A stretch of 36,952 bases of DNA from an uncultured Myxococcales bacterium (lineage in GTDB: Bacteria; Myxococcota_A; UBA9042; DTJE01), in contig CAIOFV010000070.1 in assembly GCA_903857665.1 (NCBI GenBank), forward strand, positions 1-36,952, given 5' to 3'. The position numbers and the translations under genes were made by a program. Below the pieces are notes generated by a model. It worked only from the letters and a program-made list of their open reading frames with translations. It was not told the origin of the DNA and ran no database searches. Shown piece after piece: positions 17,519 through 25,953 of the stretch (position 1 is the stretch's first letter; each line of letters opens with the position of its first letter).

Positions 17519-18889
17519 CTAGCGAGCGTCGCCGCCCATGCCCAGCGGCATCCGCCCCAGCGCGACGTCGTAGCCCACGCGGGCCACGGCCAGGTCGAAG
17601 CGCGCCCGGACCAGCGATGCCTCGGCGTTCGCCAGGACCGTCTGCGCGTCCAGCAGCTCGATCGAGCTGCCGGCGCCGGCCTGGTAGCGGCCCTGGGCCA
17701 GGTCCCGCGCCTCGGTCGCCGCAGCCACCTGCGCCGTGAGGGGCGTCAGCCGCGCCGCCGCGTCGGTCAGGCGGGCCACCGTCTGGCGCACCTCGGCCCG
17801 GGTGCCGAGGTCGAGCGCGTCGCGCTGGCTCTTCAACTGCAGCAGCGTCGCCCGCGCCTCCTGCACCTGGTACGAGGAGTTCACGGCCGTCAGGATGGGC
17901 ACCGTCAGCGACGCGCCGACACCCCAGTTCCAGGCCAGGTTGTTCATTTCCAGGCCGGCATCCGCGATCGAGGCGTTGGCGGAAAGGACCGGCCAGTAGT
18001 TGCCGGTCACGGCCGCGACCGCCGCCTCCTGCGCGACGATGCGGGCGTCCAGCGCGGCCCGGTCCGGACGCCGCGACAGCGCCTCGCGGACCGCCCCTTC
18101 CAGGTCCTCCGGCACCGCGGTCGCGGCCGGGTCGTCCGCGGGCGCGGCGACGTCCACGTCCGCCAGCGTCGGGTCGCCGATGGAGGCCAGCAGCGACTCA
18201 AGCGCCACGGCACGGGCGTCCCTCGCGGCCAGCACCGCCGCCTGGGCGCCCTGCGAATCGGCCTCCGTCCGCGCCACGTCGATCCGCGGCCGGGTCCCCG
18301 CCTGGAACATCGCCAGCGCCTGGGCCGCGTTCCGCTGGGCCTGCTCGGCCGCCCGCAGCGCCACGCCCACCAGTTCGTCGGCCGCCAGCACCGCGTAGTA
18401 CTGCTGCACCACCAGGCCCGCGACGCCCAGGCGGGCTTCCCCGAGGTCCGAACGGGCGGCCTCCAGCCCGGCGGTCGCCCGGCGGTGCTGTCCCAGCGTC
18501 CGACCGAAGTCCCAGACGGTCTGCTGCAGCGACAGGCCGAAATTGAAGACGTTGTAGGAGTTGTTGGTGCTGGTGAGCGTCGCGCCGTTGCTCGCCGGCG
18601 CCGTGACCCCCGGCCTCGGCGTGAAGTTGCCGGTCTGGCGATTGTATGAAGCCACGCCCGCAACCACGGGCAGCCACTGCGACATCGCCTGGCCCTGACG
18701 GCCCCGCGCCGCCTCCACGCCCGATGCCGCCGCCTGGAGGACCGGGGAGCGTCGCAGCGCCAGCGCCACCGCGTCGGCCAGCGGCAACACCCGGGACTGG
18801 GCCGGCGCGATCGCCGGGACCAGCAGGATCGCCAGCGCCAGGCAGGCCCACCCGCCGAAGGCCGTTACGGAATGTCGGGGCCCGTTCAT
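17519..18889 (-). CDS. TolC-family outer-membrane efflux/export channel protein
   Basis: A 456-residue protein with a signal peptide (WACLALAILLVPAIAPAQS). Two repeated OEP-type halves begin LPLADAVALALRRSPVLQAA and AVREALSRRPDRAALDAR, with the long Ala/Gln/Arg-rich helices of TolC barrels. Near the end ARDLAQGRYQAGAGSSIELLDAQ is the standard family signature. No membrane-fusion or inner-membrane pump gene is adjacent. The start at 18889 follows a GTGGAG-like site. The next gene on the same strand is the radical SAM enzyme 27 bases away, which suggests the channel may serve that pathway. It is divergent from the Cys-rich protein gene at 19039. A 6-base stem hairpin (18910-18915 with 18920-18925) sits in its leader. 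Confidence 0.9.
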   Translation of the reverse strand: MNGPRHSVTAFGGWACLALAILLVPAIAPAQSRVLPLADAVALALRRSPVLQAAASGVEAARGRQGQAMSQWLPVVAGVASYNRQTGNFTPRPGVTAPASNGATLTSTNNSYNVFNFGLSLQQTVWDFGRTLGQHRRATAGLEAARSDLGEARLGVAGLVVQQYYAVLAADELVGVALRAAEQAQRNAAQALAMFQAGTRPRIDVARTEADSQGAQAAVLAARDARAVALESLLASIGDPTLADVDVAAPADDPAATAVPEDLEGAVREALSRRPDRAALDARIVAQEAAVAAVTGNYWPVLSANASIADAGLEMNNLAWNWGVGASLTVPILTAVNSSYQVQEARATLLQLKSQRDALDLGTRAEVRQTVARLTDAAARLTPLTAQVAAATEARDLAQGRYQAGAGSSIELLDAQTVLANAEASLVRARFDLAVARVGYDVALGRMPLGMGGDAR

Positions 18890-18985
18890 CGTTCCACGCT
18901 CCACCAAGGCCAGCCCGCAGGCTGGGGTTGAATGGTAAGACTTCCGTCCCACGGCGCAAGCCCCGGCCCCGGCAAGGCCGGTTCG

Positions 18986-19014
18986 TTGCGAGCGGTATTG
19001 GAAAGCACTAAGAT
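18986..19014 (+). promoter_or_regulatory. Sigma-70-type promoter for the Cys-rich protein gene
   Basis: TTGCGA (18986-18991) and TAAGAT (19009-19014) are separated by exactly 17 bases. The start would be near 19021, with GGAGGT (19027-19032) and ATG 19039 following. Confidence 0.5.
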
Positions 19015-19038
19015 TTCGTTGAGCACGGAGGTAGAACC

Positions 19039-20904
19039 ATGAAGGCATCCCATCGTTGGAACCGTTTCCCGGCGGTCGCCAGCCTGGTCCTGGCAGCGGC
19101 GCTGCTGATGGGCGCCGACAAGTCGGGCTGCGGCCCGATCGACACGCCTCCGGTGGCGCAGGATCAGTGCAAGGCCGACACGGACTGCAACGGGCTGCCG
19201 CACGTGATGTGCCTGGGCGCCTGGGCGTGCACCCAGGGCGCCTGCTCGTGGAAGTGCAACGTCCCGGAACCCGAGTGCGCCACCGCCGCCGACTGCGAGG
19301 GCGGGACGCCGACGGCTGGGTGCGTGACGGGCGCCTGGACGTGCGCCTCCGGGACGTGCGCCTACCAGTGCAACGACGTCGTCCCCTGCAACGGGGACGC
19401 CGACTGCAAGACCGGCGAATACTGCGCGCAGGTGTCGAAGTGCCCGGCCTGCCAGGCAGCCACCCCGCCGTGCAAGGCGCCGTGCGTGATCGCCAACGAG
19501 TGCGGCCCCGTCGCGTCGAAGAAGTGCGACACCGACACCGATTGCCCGGCCGGCTGGTTCTGCGGACAACTGCCCTGCCCGGCCCCGCCGGACCCGGTGC
19601 CGGTGGACTACTGCCACGCCACCTGCATGAAGCAGGAAACGACGACGGGCTGCCAGGCCGACACGGACTGCCCCAAGGGACAGGCCTGCGTGTGGCCCAG
19701 CGGTTGCGCGGACTGCACCTGCCCGGCAGGCGCCACCTGCAACTGCCCGATGTGCCCGGCCGCGACGCAGGGGGCCTGCCAGACGGTGTCCACGTCCTGT
19801 TCGGCCGAAGCGCCATGCCCGGTGGGCCAGGTCTGTGACAACGGGGCGTGCGTCGATGTGGCCCCGCCGCCGACGTGCACCAGCGACCAGGACTGCCTGA
19901 CCGGCCAGGCCTGTGTCAGCGGCGAGTGCGTCACCGTCACCCCGACGGGATGCTCCACCGACACGGACTGCCTGACCGGCCAGGCCTGCATCAACGGCGC
20001 CTGCGCCACGGTGACACCGACCGAGTGCTCCACCGACAAGGACTGCCCGACGGGCCAGGCCTGCGTGGAAACCACCGTGTGCCCCGCGTGCGTCAACGCG
20101 ACCCCGGCGTGTGCGGCCCCGTGCACGCTGACCCACGTCTGCCAGGCGCCCGCCTGCACCATCGGCGAGCTGGGCAGCCTGTGCACCGTCACGGACGCCA
20201 CCGGCACCACCTGCACCGGTTCCAACCAGTGCACCAACGGCCAGTGGGTCTGCACGCCCAGCCCGGGCGGCTGCCTCTGCGATCCGGCGACCGGCGCCGG
20301 GTGCCTGGCCGCAGGCAAGTGCTGGCTGGACACGGACTGCACGCTTGGCTGGCACTGCGTAGGCGCCTTCAAGTGCCCGGCGGGCGCGATGTGCCTGGTC
20401 GCGGACCATCCCGGCACCTGCGAGCCGTACGCGGGCGACAAACCCTGCGCCAGCAGCGCCGACTGCCTGCAGGGCGAGGTCTGCCCGTTGGATTCGCAGG
20501 CCACGTATTGCTGCCCGAACGGGGCCCCCTGCGCGTACGGGATCCCGCTCTGCATCTGCCAGCTGGACGTCGGCGCCTGCTTCAGCGACGGCGATTGCGC
20601 CACCGGGAACCACTGCGAGGGCGCCGTGGTGTGCCCGCCCAACGCCATGTGCCTGGTGGCCGACCACGCGGGCAAGTGCGTCGCCGACGTGCAGCCGGCG
20701 GTGTGCAAGGCCGACTCCGAGTGCGGGATTGGCGACTACTGCAAGTTGGCGTGCACCAGCGCGGGCTGCGACGGGACCTGTACGGCCGTGCCCACGGGCG
20801 AATGTGTCAAGGACACCGACTGCGCCGCCGGCCAGGCCTGCGTGATGGGCGTGTGCCCCATGTGCATCCCCTGCCCCTGCTTCGGGACATGCACGGCAAA
20901 GTAG
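19039..20904 (+). CDS. Exported protein with about 100 cysteines in dickkopf-like modules
   Basis: A 621-residue protein with a signal peptide (FPAVASLVLAAALLMGADKSGC). By hand count it has roughly 99 cysteines, all after the signal. Most fall in short modules of the form C..D.DC..GQ.C..G.C, similar to the Cys-rich repeats seen in myxobacterial surface proteins and eukaryotic dickkopf domains. Three successive copies form an exact 25-residue tandem repeat (from residue 280). A different sub-module, KCPAGAMCLVADHPGTC, recurs as VCPPNAMCLVADHAGKC. The lipobox is poor (KSGC), so it may be released rather than lipid-anchored. GGAGGT precedes the ATG. No enzymatic domain is visible; disulfide-rich adhesion, metal binding or protease-resistant surface roles are all possible. 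Confidence 0.8.
   Translation: MKASHRWNRFPAVASLVLAAALLMGADKSGCGPIDTPPVAQDQCKADTDCNGLPHVMCLGAWACTQGACSWKCNVPEPECATAADCEGGTPTAGCVTGAWTCASGTCAYQCNDVVPCNGDADCKTGEYCAQVSKCPACQAATPPCKAPCVIANECGPVASKKCDTDTDCPAGWFCGQLPCPAPPDPVPVDYCHATCMKQETTTGCQADTDCPKGQACVWPSGCADCTCPAGATCNCPMCPAATQGACQTVSTSCSAEAPCPVGQVCDNGACVDVAPPPTCTSDQDCLTGQACVSGECVTVTPTGCSTDTDCLTGQACINGACATVTPTECSTDKDCPTGQACVETTVCPACVNATPACAAPCTLTHVCQAPACTIGELGSLCTVTDATGTTCTGSNQCTNGQWVCTPSPGGCLCDPATGAGCLAAGKCWLDTDCTLGWHCVGAFKCPAGAMCLVADHPGTCEPYAGDKPCASSADCLQGEVCPLDSQATYCCPNGAPCAYGIPLCICQLDVGACFSDGDCATGNHCEGAVVCPPNAMCLVADHAGKCVADVQPAVCKADSECGIGDYCKLACTSAGCDGTCTAVPTGECVKDTDCAAGQACVMGVCPMCIPCPCFGTCTAK
19876..20070 (+). repeat. 75-base tandem repeats encoding 25-residue Cys modules
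   Basis: Two complete units (19876-19950, 19951-20025) and a third that diverges after about 45 bases. Each encodes C.(T/S)D.DC.TGQAC..G.C.TVTPT. Exact unit length and near-identical codons indicate recent in-frame duplication. Confidence 0.75.
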
Positions 20905-20911
20905 GTCGCCG

Positions 20912-20928
20912 CCATCCTCCCGGGATGG
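20912..20928 (+). terminator. Hairpin after the Cys-rich gene
   Basis: CCATCC (20912-20917) pairs with GGATGG (20923-20928) over a 5-base loop, just after the TAG at 20902-20904. There is no T-run. It could end the upstream transcript or lie in the leader of the next gene. Confidence 0.3.
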
Positions 20929-20986
20929 AAGTCCTCGAGGCCTGTCCGCGGTTTCACCGCCGTTCCCGGAAAAGGAGGCGCCCGAC

Positions 20987-22696
20987 ATGACGACGAACCG
21001 GATTCGACTTGCAGGATTCGCCGGGTTCGCGCTTCTCGCGGCCACCGCGTGCGGATCCGGCGCGTCCGCGCCTGGGAACGACACGATGGATCCGGGCGCG
21101 GACGTCCTCGACGCGATTGGCGAAGTTCCCGCCGATGGGTGGGTGCAGGACTCGACGGATCGGGACGTCGCCGGCGACACGGGCGCGGACACCGACGCGG
21201 ACGGCGGCCACGACGCCGGCCAGGACGGCGACGTGCCGGCCCCGGCCATCCCGTATCCGATCGTGGACACGGCCCAGGCGGCTTGCTACGGCGTGGCGAC
21301 CTGCATGGCCTGCCCCGCCGAGGGCCAGGCGTTCTTCGGCCAGGACGCGCAGTACGCGGGGGCGCAGCCCGTCTACCAGGACAACCACGACGGCACGGTC
21401 ACCGACCGGGTCACCGGGCTGACGTGGCAGAAGGATCCGGGGGCCAAGCAGTCCTACGCCAACGCCATCGCGGGAGTCACGGCATTCACGCTGGCAGGCC
21501 ATAACGACTGGCGGGTGCCGACCATCAAGGAACTGTACTCGCTGATCCGCTTCACCGGCCTCGACCCCAGCGGGTACTCGGGCACCGACACCTCCGGCCT
21601 GGTCCCCTTCCTGGACGCGGACACCTTCGTGTTCCACTACGGGGACACCAGCGCCGGCCAGCGCATCATCGACTCCCAGTGGGTCACCAGCAGCGTCTAT
21701 ACGTCCACGGTGATGAACGGCCAGCAGTGCTTCTTCGGCGTCAACTTCGCCGACGGCCGCATCAAGTGCTACCCCACCAGCGGGGGCGGGCGGTCCACGG
21801 CGGGCTACTACGCCATCTATGTCCGCGGGCCGACGGGGTACGGCGTCAACGACTTCGCGGCCAACGGCGACGGAACGGTCAGCGATCGGGCCACGGGCCT
21901 CACGTGGCAGCAGGCGGACAGCGGGGCCGGGATGGACTGGCAGGGTGCCCTAGCACAATGCGCCGGCCTGACGCTGGGCGGCCACGACGACTGGCGGCTG
22001 CCGAACGCAAAGGAGCTGCAGAGCCTGGTGGACTACTCGCGGTCGCCGGACAAGACGGCTTCGGCCGCCATCGACCCGGTCTTCACGTCCAGCGGGATCA
22101 CCAACGAGGCGGGGCAGCCGGACTGGCCCTGCTACTGGACCTCCACCACGCACGCGAACGGGACCAGCGGCCAGGAGGGCGCGAATGCCGCCTACGTGGC
22201 CTTCGGCCGGGCGATGGGCTACATGTCAGGCGTCTGGATGGACGTGCACGGCGCAGGCGCCCAGCGCAGCGACCCCAAGACCGGCAACCCGGCGGACTGG
22301 CCCACCGGCCACGGTCCCCAGGGCGACGCCATCCGGATCCTCAACCACGTGCGCTGCGTGCGGGGCGGCAGCGTCACCTTCGCACCCGACGCGGGCGCCA
22401 CGTGCACGACCACACCGCCGCCGGAGACGTGCGGGAACAACACCTGCGACGCCGGCGAGGAAACGACCTGCCCCGCGGACTGCCCGACGACTGGACCGAC
22501 GGCCTGCGCCGTGCAGTCGGACTGCAGCGCCGTCGGCGCATGCCCGCAGGACGCGCTGAAGGGCTGTACCTGTTCGGCGGACCCGCAGGGCACGAAGCGC
22601 TGCATCCCGGCGTGCAGTGCGGACACGGACTGCCCCAAGCCGCCGAACGCGACGCTGGCCTGTTCGCCGCAAGGTCTGTGCGTTCCGCAGGGGTGA
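20987..22696 (+). CDS. DUF1566 (Lcl C-terminal-like) lipoprotein with C-terminal Cys module
   Basis: A 569-residue protein. The signal peptide has a lipobox-like end LAATAC (Cys22), followed by an acidic linker (about 30-85: DPGADVLDAIGEVPADG, DTGADTDADGG). Two DUF1566/Lcl-type domains follow, each opening with DGTV(T/S)DR.TGLTWQ (from about 136 and 294) and holding a HNDWRVPTIKEL or HDDWRLPNAKEL core. This fold is C-type-lectin-like and found in adhesins. Then comes a CGNNTCDAGEETTCPADC motif. The protein ends in a ten-cysteine module (507-565) that recurs twice in the 25954 protein. GGAGG precedes the ATG. It is preceded on the same strand by the Cys-rich gene (82-base gap) and is convergent with the response regulator gene. 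It is likely anchored in the outer membrane, facing out. Confidence 0.8.
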   Translation: MTTNRIRLAGFAGFALLAATACGSGASAPGNDTMDPGADVLDAIGEVPADGWVQDSTDRDVAGDTGADTDADGGHDAGQDGDVPAPAIPYPIVDTAQAACYGVATCMACPAEGQAFFGQDAQYAGAQPVYQDNHDGTVTDRVTGLTWQKDPGAKQSYANAIAGVTAFTLAGHNDWRVPTIKELYSLIRFTGLDPSGYSGTDTSGLVPFLDADTFVFHYGDTSAGQRIIDSQWVTSSVYTSTVMNGQQCFFGVNFADGRIKCYPTSGGGRSTAGYYAIYVRGPTGYGVNDFAANGDGTVSDRATGLTWQQADSGAGMDWQGALAQCAGLTLGGHDDWRLPNAKELQSLVDYSRSPDKTASAAIDPVFTSSGITNEAGQPDWPCYWTSTTHANGTSGQEGANAAYVAFGRAMGYMSGVWMDVHGAGAQRSDPKTGNPADWPTGHGPQGDAIRILNHVRCVRGGSVTFAPDAGATCTTTPPPETCGNNTCDAGEETTCPADCPTTGPTACAVQSDCSAVGACPQDALKGCTCSADPQGTKRCIPACSADTDCPKPPNATLACSPQGLCVPQG

Positions 22697-22720
22697 GTGC
22701 CCGGAAGCGTCGGCCTGGCA

Positions 22721-22769
22721 CCCTGTCCGGATGCTGGCGCCTTCGCGTTGATCGGATTCTCCGGACGGG
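22721..22769. terminator. Inverted repeat between convergent genes
   Basis: CCCTGTCCGGA (22721-22731) pairs with TCCGGACGGG (22760-22769) with one bulged base and a 28-base loop. It lies in the 76-base gap between the DUF1566 gene and the regulator gene, where a bidirectional terminator is expected; no T-run is present. Confidence 0.35.
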
Positions 22770-22772
22770 CTC

Positions 22773-24152
22773 CTAGCCTCCGCCGACATCGCCCGGTGCG
22801 GCGTCGACGATGCCCAGGCGCTTCAGCTTCTTGATCAGGCCGCGGCGGGAGATCCCCAGCAGCCCGGCCGCGTGCGTCCGGTTGCCGTCGGTCGCCGCGA
22901 GGGCCTTGCGGATGCTGGCGATTTCGTCCTGTTCCAGCGTCCGCAGCCCTCCGGCAGGCCCGCCCGTTGCGGCGACTTCACCCGTCCCCGCCGGAAGCGG
23001 AGCGCCGGCCAGGCGTCGCACCGACGCGGGGAGATGCTCGGGAAGCACCACGTCCGTGCGCGCCAGCAGGCGGATCCGCTCCATCGCGTTGGCCAGCTCG
23101 CGCACGTTCCCCGGCCAGGAATACGCCAGCATGGCCTGGGCCGCGGCCTGGGAAATCCGCCGCCCCTCGCCCCCGCCCTGGGCCAGGAAGCGACGCGCGA
23201 GGGGCAGGATGTCCTCGGGGCGCTCCCGCAGCGGGGGCAGCTCCAGCGCGATGACGTTGAGCCGGTAGTACAGGTCGGCCCGGAACAGGCCCTGCTGCAC
23301 CCGCTCCTCCAGCGACCGGTTGGTGGCCGCCACCAGCCGGAAGTCCACCGGGACCTCGGCGTCCCCCCCCAGGGGCTGGACCGCCCGCCGCTCGATCGCA
23401 CGCAGCAGGACCGGTTGCATGTCCAGCGGAAGATCCCCGATTTCATCCAGGAACAGCGTCCCCCCGCGGGCCTCCCGAAACAGCCCGTCGCGCCCGGTTG
23501 ACGCGCCCGTGAAGGCCCCCTTCTGGTGTCCGAAGAGTTCCGACGCCATCAGGCTCGCGGGAATCGCGGCACAGTTGACCGGGACCATCGGCCCCTTCCT
23601 GCGGGCGCTGCTCCGGTGGATGAACTGTGCCAGCACCTCCTTGCCGGTCCCGCTTTCGCCGGTCAGCAGCACCGTGGCGTCGACCTGGGCGATCCGCCAC
23701 GCGTCCAGCAGCAGCGCCCGCATCTGCGGACTGGCCGCGACGATGTCCGCGAGGGCCTCGCGCGGCACCTCGGGGGGCGGCTCGTGGGCGACGATTCCCA
23801 GGGCGTCCCGGACGCCGGCGACCAGTTCGTCCAGATCCACCGGCTTGGCCAGGTAGTCCACGGCGCCCAGCTTCAGCGCCGTCACGGCATCGCGGACGTC
23901 CGCGAACGCGGTCACCAGCAGGAACGGGAGATCGGGCACGCGCCTGCGCACCACCTGGAGCATTTCCAGGCCGCTGGCGCCGGGCATCCGCACGTCCGAC
24001 ACGACCAGATCGGGAGCGACTTCCGCCAGAAGGCGCAGACCCTCCTCGGCCGAGCCCGCGGTCACGACATCGAGCCCCGCCTCGGACAGGGTGCGCGCAT
24101 AGAGCTCCCGGATCCGGACCTCGTCGTCGACCACCAGGATCCTGCGCTTCAT
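22773..24152 (-). CDS. NtrC-family sigma-54-dependent response regulator
   Basis: A 459-residue protein with three domains. The receiver domain (1-120) has the acidic pair DD (9-10), phospho-acceptor Asp53 in VSDVRMPG and Lys103 in LAKP. The AAA+ domain (about 135-370) has Walker A GESGTGKE (165-172), the sigma-54 contact loop GAFTGA (212-217), Walker B GGTLFLDEIG (230-239) and WPGNVREL. The Fis-type helix-turn-helix at the C-terminus is NRTHAAGLLGISRRGLIKKL. All elements needed for sigma-54 activation are intact. Its ATG overlaps the stop of the kinase gene in an ATGA. The divergent promoter region upstream of the kinase contains a sigma-54 site and putative enhancer half-sites, making the 25954-36706 operon its likely target. 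Confidence 0.95.
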   Translation of the reverse strand: MKRRILVVDDEVRIRELYARTLSEAGLDVVTAGSAEEGLRLLAEVAPDLVVSDVRMPGASGLEMLQVVRRRVPDLPFLLVTAFADVRDAVTALKLGAVDYLAKPVDLDELVAGVRDALGIVAHEPPPEVPREALADIVAASPQMRALLLDAWRIAQVDATVLLTGESGTGKEVLAQFIHRSSARRKGPMVPVNCAAIPASLMASELFGHQKGAFTGASTGRDGLFREARGGTLFLDEIGDLPLDMQPVLLRAIERRAVQPLGGDAEVPVDFRLVAATNRSLEERVQQGLFRADLYYRLNVIALELPPLRERPEDILPLARRFLAQGGGEGRRISQAAAQAMLAYSWPGNVRELANAMERIRLLARTDVVLPEHLPASVRRLAGAPLPAGTGEVAATGGPAGGLRTLEQDEIASIRKALAATDGNRTHAAGLLGISRRGLIKKLKRLGIVDAAPGDVGGG

Positions 24153-25558
24153 GCGGTGGTCCTCCGGGTTCCACGAAGCGGGATGCCGGCAATCGTCACC
24201 CGCGTCCCCTGCCCTTCGACGCTCTCGATCCCGATCGTCCAGCCGTGCTGGTCCACGATCCGCTTCACGATGGCCAGCCCCAGGCCGTGCCCGTCCGCAC
24301 GCGACGTGACGTAGGGCTTGAAGATGTCCGGCAGGAGCGAGGCGGGAATGCCTCGCCCCTGGTCCTCCACGACCAGGCGGGCGGTCGTCCCACGGGGTTC
24401 CAGGCGCAGCGTCACCACGGTGTCCCGATCCGAGGACTGCAGGCTGTTCAGCAACAGGTTCATCAGCACCTGCTCCAGCATCGAGGGCGTGCAGACGATT
24501 CGATCGTCGGGAACGTGCACGTCGAGCCGGACGCCCGCGTCATCGAAGTCCGGGCGGAGCGCCGCCACGACACGCCCCAGCACCTGGTCGGCCTGCACCG
24601 CTTCCAGCCGGGGCCGGGGGATCCGGGCGAACCCGAGGAAGTCGGACACTCGCGCCGAGGCCTGGTCGGCCGCGTCGATGATGTGCTGCGCCGCCTCGCG
24701 GGTTTCGGACGCCAGCTGCGGATCCCGGGCGATACGCTGCGCCAACCCCAGGATGATCCCGAGGGGATTCTTGGTTTCGTGGGCCAACCCCGCGGCCGCC
24801 AGGTTCATTTCCTCCAGCCGGGAGCGCTCGCGCCGCTCGACGTCCAGCTGCCGGGCCAGTTCCCGCGACCGGATGCTGCGGAACCAGGCCAGCACCAGCG
24901 CCGCGATGCCAGCCCATCCCACCAGCAGCGCGAAGGCGATCTCGGGAACCGTCTTCCGAAGCAACCGGGGGCCGATCCGGGCGTCGACGCCGACGACGAG
25001 GGTCGTTTCCGGTGGGTCCGCAGCAGCGTTCCAGCGCCAATCGACCCGGCCGGGAGGTCCCCCGTCGGGGCGATCGGGCGGAGGATCACGGCGGGCCGGA
25101 CCGCGTGCCGGCCGATCCGGAGGGGGCCCCGGGCGATCGGGAGGAGGCCGCGGACGATCGGGATCGGGCCGGGCGCCCACAGCCACGGCGAGCACCCGCA
25201 GGCTCCCATCGGGCGCCATCCCAGGCTCGTCGGGCGACGGCAGGTCCGGGGGGATGCGGCCCATCGACGCCAGCCGGTGACCCTCGCGGAGCAGCAGGGC
25301 GTACACGATGGGAGGCCGGATTTCCAGGCGGTCTTCCACCAGCCGCCCGAGGGCGGCGTCGTCCCCGGCCACCGGGCAGGCCCCGGGATCCAGCAGCGGC
25401 GTCAGCGACGCGGCCAGGCTTTCGGCCGTCCGCCTGCCCTGGTCCTCCTCGCGCAAAAGGATCGAGCCCCAGTAAAGCCAGGCCCATGCGCAGGACGCCG
25501 CAAAGAGCAGGAGGCCCGCGATCAGGGGGCCCAGGTACTGCCGTGGAAATCGCCTCAT
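24149..25558 (-). CDS. Membrane sensor histidine kinase with Pro-rich periplasmic insert
   Basis: A 469-residue kinase. Transmembrane helix 1 is at about 9-30 and helix 2 at about 206-226, enclosing a periplasmic sensor of about 175 residues. The sensor contains a repeat-like insert at 130-170 built of PPPDRP, PGPPPDRP and DPPPDRPDGG. The DHp domain has GLAHETKNPLGIILG with phospho-acceptor His260. The ATPase domain shows LMNLLLNSLQ (N box), DQGRGIP (G1), FKPYVTSRADGHGLGLAIVK (F and G2). The architecture is of the NtrB/ZraS type. It is translationally coupled to the NtrC-family regulator by a four-base overlap. The sensor has no recognisable named domain, so the signal is unknown; a cell-envelope or surface-related signal is suggested by the divergent lipoprotein operon. 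Confidence 0.9.
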   Translation of the reverse strand: MRRFPRQYLGPLIAGLLLFAASCAWAWLYWGSILLREEDQGRRTAESLAASLTPLLDPGACPVAGDDAALGRLVEDRLEIRPPIVYALLLREGHRLASMGRIPPDLPSPDEPGMAPDGSLRVLAVAVGARPDPDRPRPPPDRPGPPPDRPARGPARRDPPPDRPDGGPPGRVDWRWNAAADPPETTLVVGVDARIGPRLLRKTVPEIAFALLVGWAGIAALVLAWFRSIRSRELARQLDVERRERSRLEEMNLAAAGLAHETKNPLGIILGLAQRIARDPQLASETREAAQHIIDAADQASARVSDFLGFARIPRPRLEAVQADQVLGRVVAALRPDFDDAGVRLDVHVPDDRIVCTPSMLEQVLMNLLLNSLQSSDRDTVVTLRLEPRGTTARLVVEDQGRGIPASLLPDIFKPYVTSRADGHGLGLAIVKRIVDQHGWTIGIESVEGQGTRVTIAGIPLRGTRRTTA

Positions 25559-25593
25559 GTCGCTCCGCAGCGGTCGACGATCCCGCTGGTACC

Positions 25594-25795
25594 GTTCCCA
25601 GTGTATCAGCGTCCTTGCATGGCGCGTACCACGGGTTCATCGGGGAGCGGTCGGTCGGGTCTGCCGGACACCGAACGGCCCGGCCCGTCGCTGGATACGC
25701 CCTGCCTCAAGGTCGACGAAGGTCCCCTGCCGGGGAGTCCCGGGGGGCACGCAACCGGGAACGCAGTTCCCACCTCCGCCCCGGACGGTGGGAAC
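25594..25795. promoter_or_regulatory. Putative enhancer half-sites for the NtrC-type regulator
   Basis: GGGAAC (25757-25762), GTTCCC (25766-25771) and GGGAAC (25790-25795) form a tight inverted pair (3-base spacer) plus a third half-site. GTTCCCACC (25766-25774) and GGTGGGAAC (25787-25795) are a perfect 9-base inverted repeat with 12 bases between. A further GTTCCC lies at 25594-25599, near the kinase start. The cluster is about 120-160 bases upstream of the predicted sigma-54 start, where enhancer sites for bacterial enhancer-binding proteins usually lie. The remainder of the 395-base divergent region shows no gene. Confidence 0.5.
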
Positions 25796-25891
25796 AATGT
25801 GCAGGGTGGAGGACGGACGCGGCGAGTGCGCGGCGACGGGGGGTCGAGGGATTCCCTAGTCGCAAGCGGACATTGTGGCCGGGCGCCGGCT

Positions 25892-25907
25892 CGGCACGGT
25901 TTCTGCA
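25892..25907 (+). promoter_or_regulatory. Sigma-54 (-24/-12) promoter of the surface-protein operon
   Basis: CGGCACGGTTTCTGCA matches the consensus TGGCACG-N4-TTGCA at ten of twelve positions. GG (25893-25894) and GC (25905-25906) are separated by exactly ten bases. Transcription would begin near 25918, about 36 bases before ATG 25954, with GAGGAGGGA as ribosome binding site. The divergent neighbour encodes a GAFTGA-containing activator. Confidence 0.65.
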
Positions 25908-25953
25908 AAAAGAAGCAGGGTCGGCCAGGGCCGTCTGCTGCGAGGAGGGACCC

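Noticed and set aside
18970..18990. Second sigma-54 promoter upstream of the Cys-rich gene (GG-N10-GC in GGCCGGTTCGTTGC)
   Set aside because: It lacks the TGGCA core, and a better sigma-70-type pair with exact 17-base spacing overlaps it.
19876..20070. CRISPR-like array
   Set aside because: The 75-base units are contiguous in-frame coding repeats without spacers.
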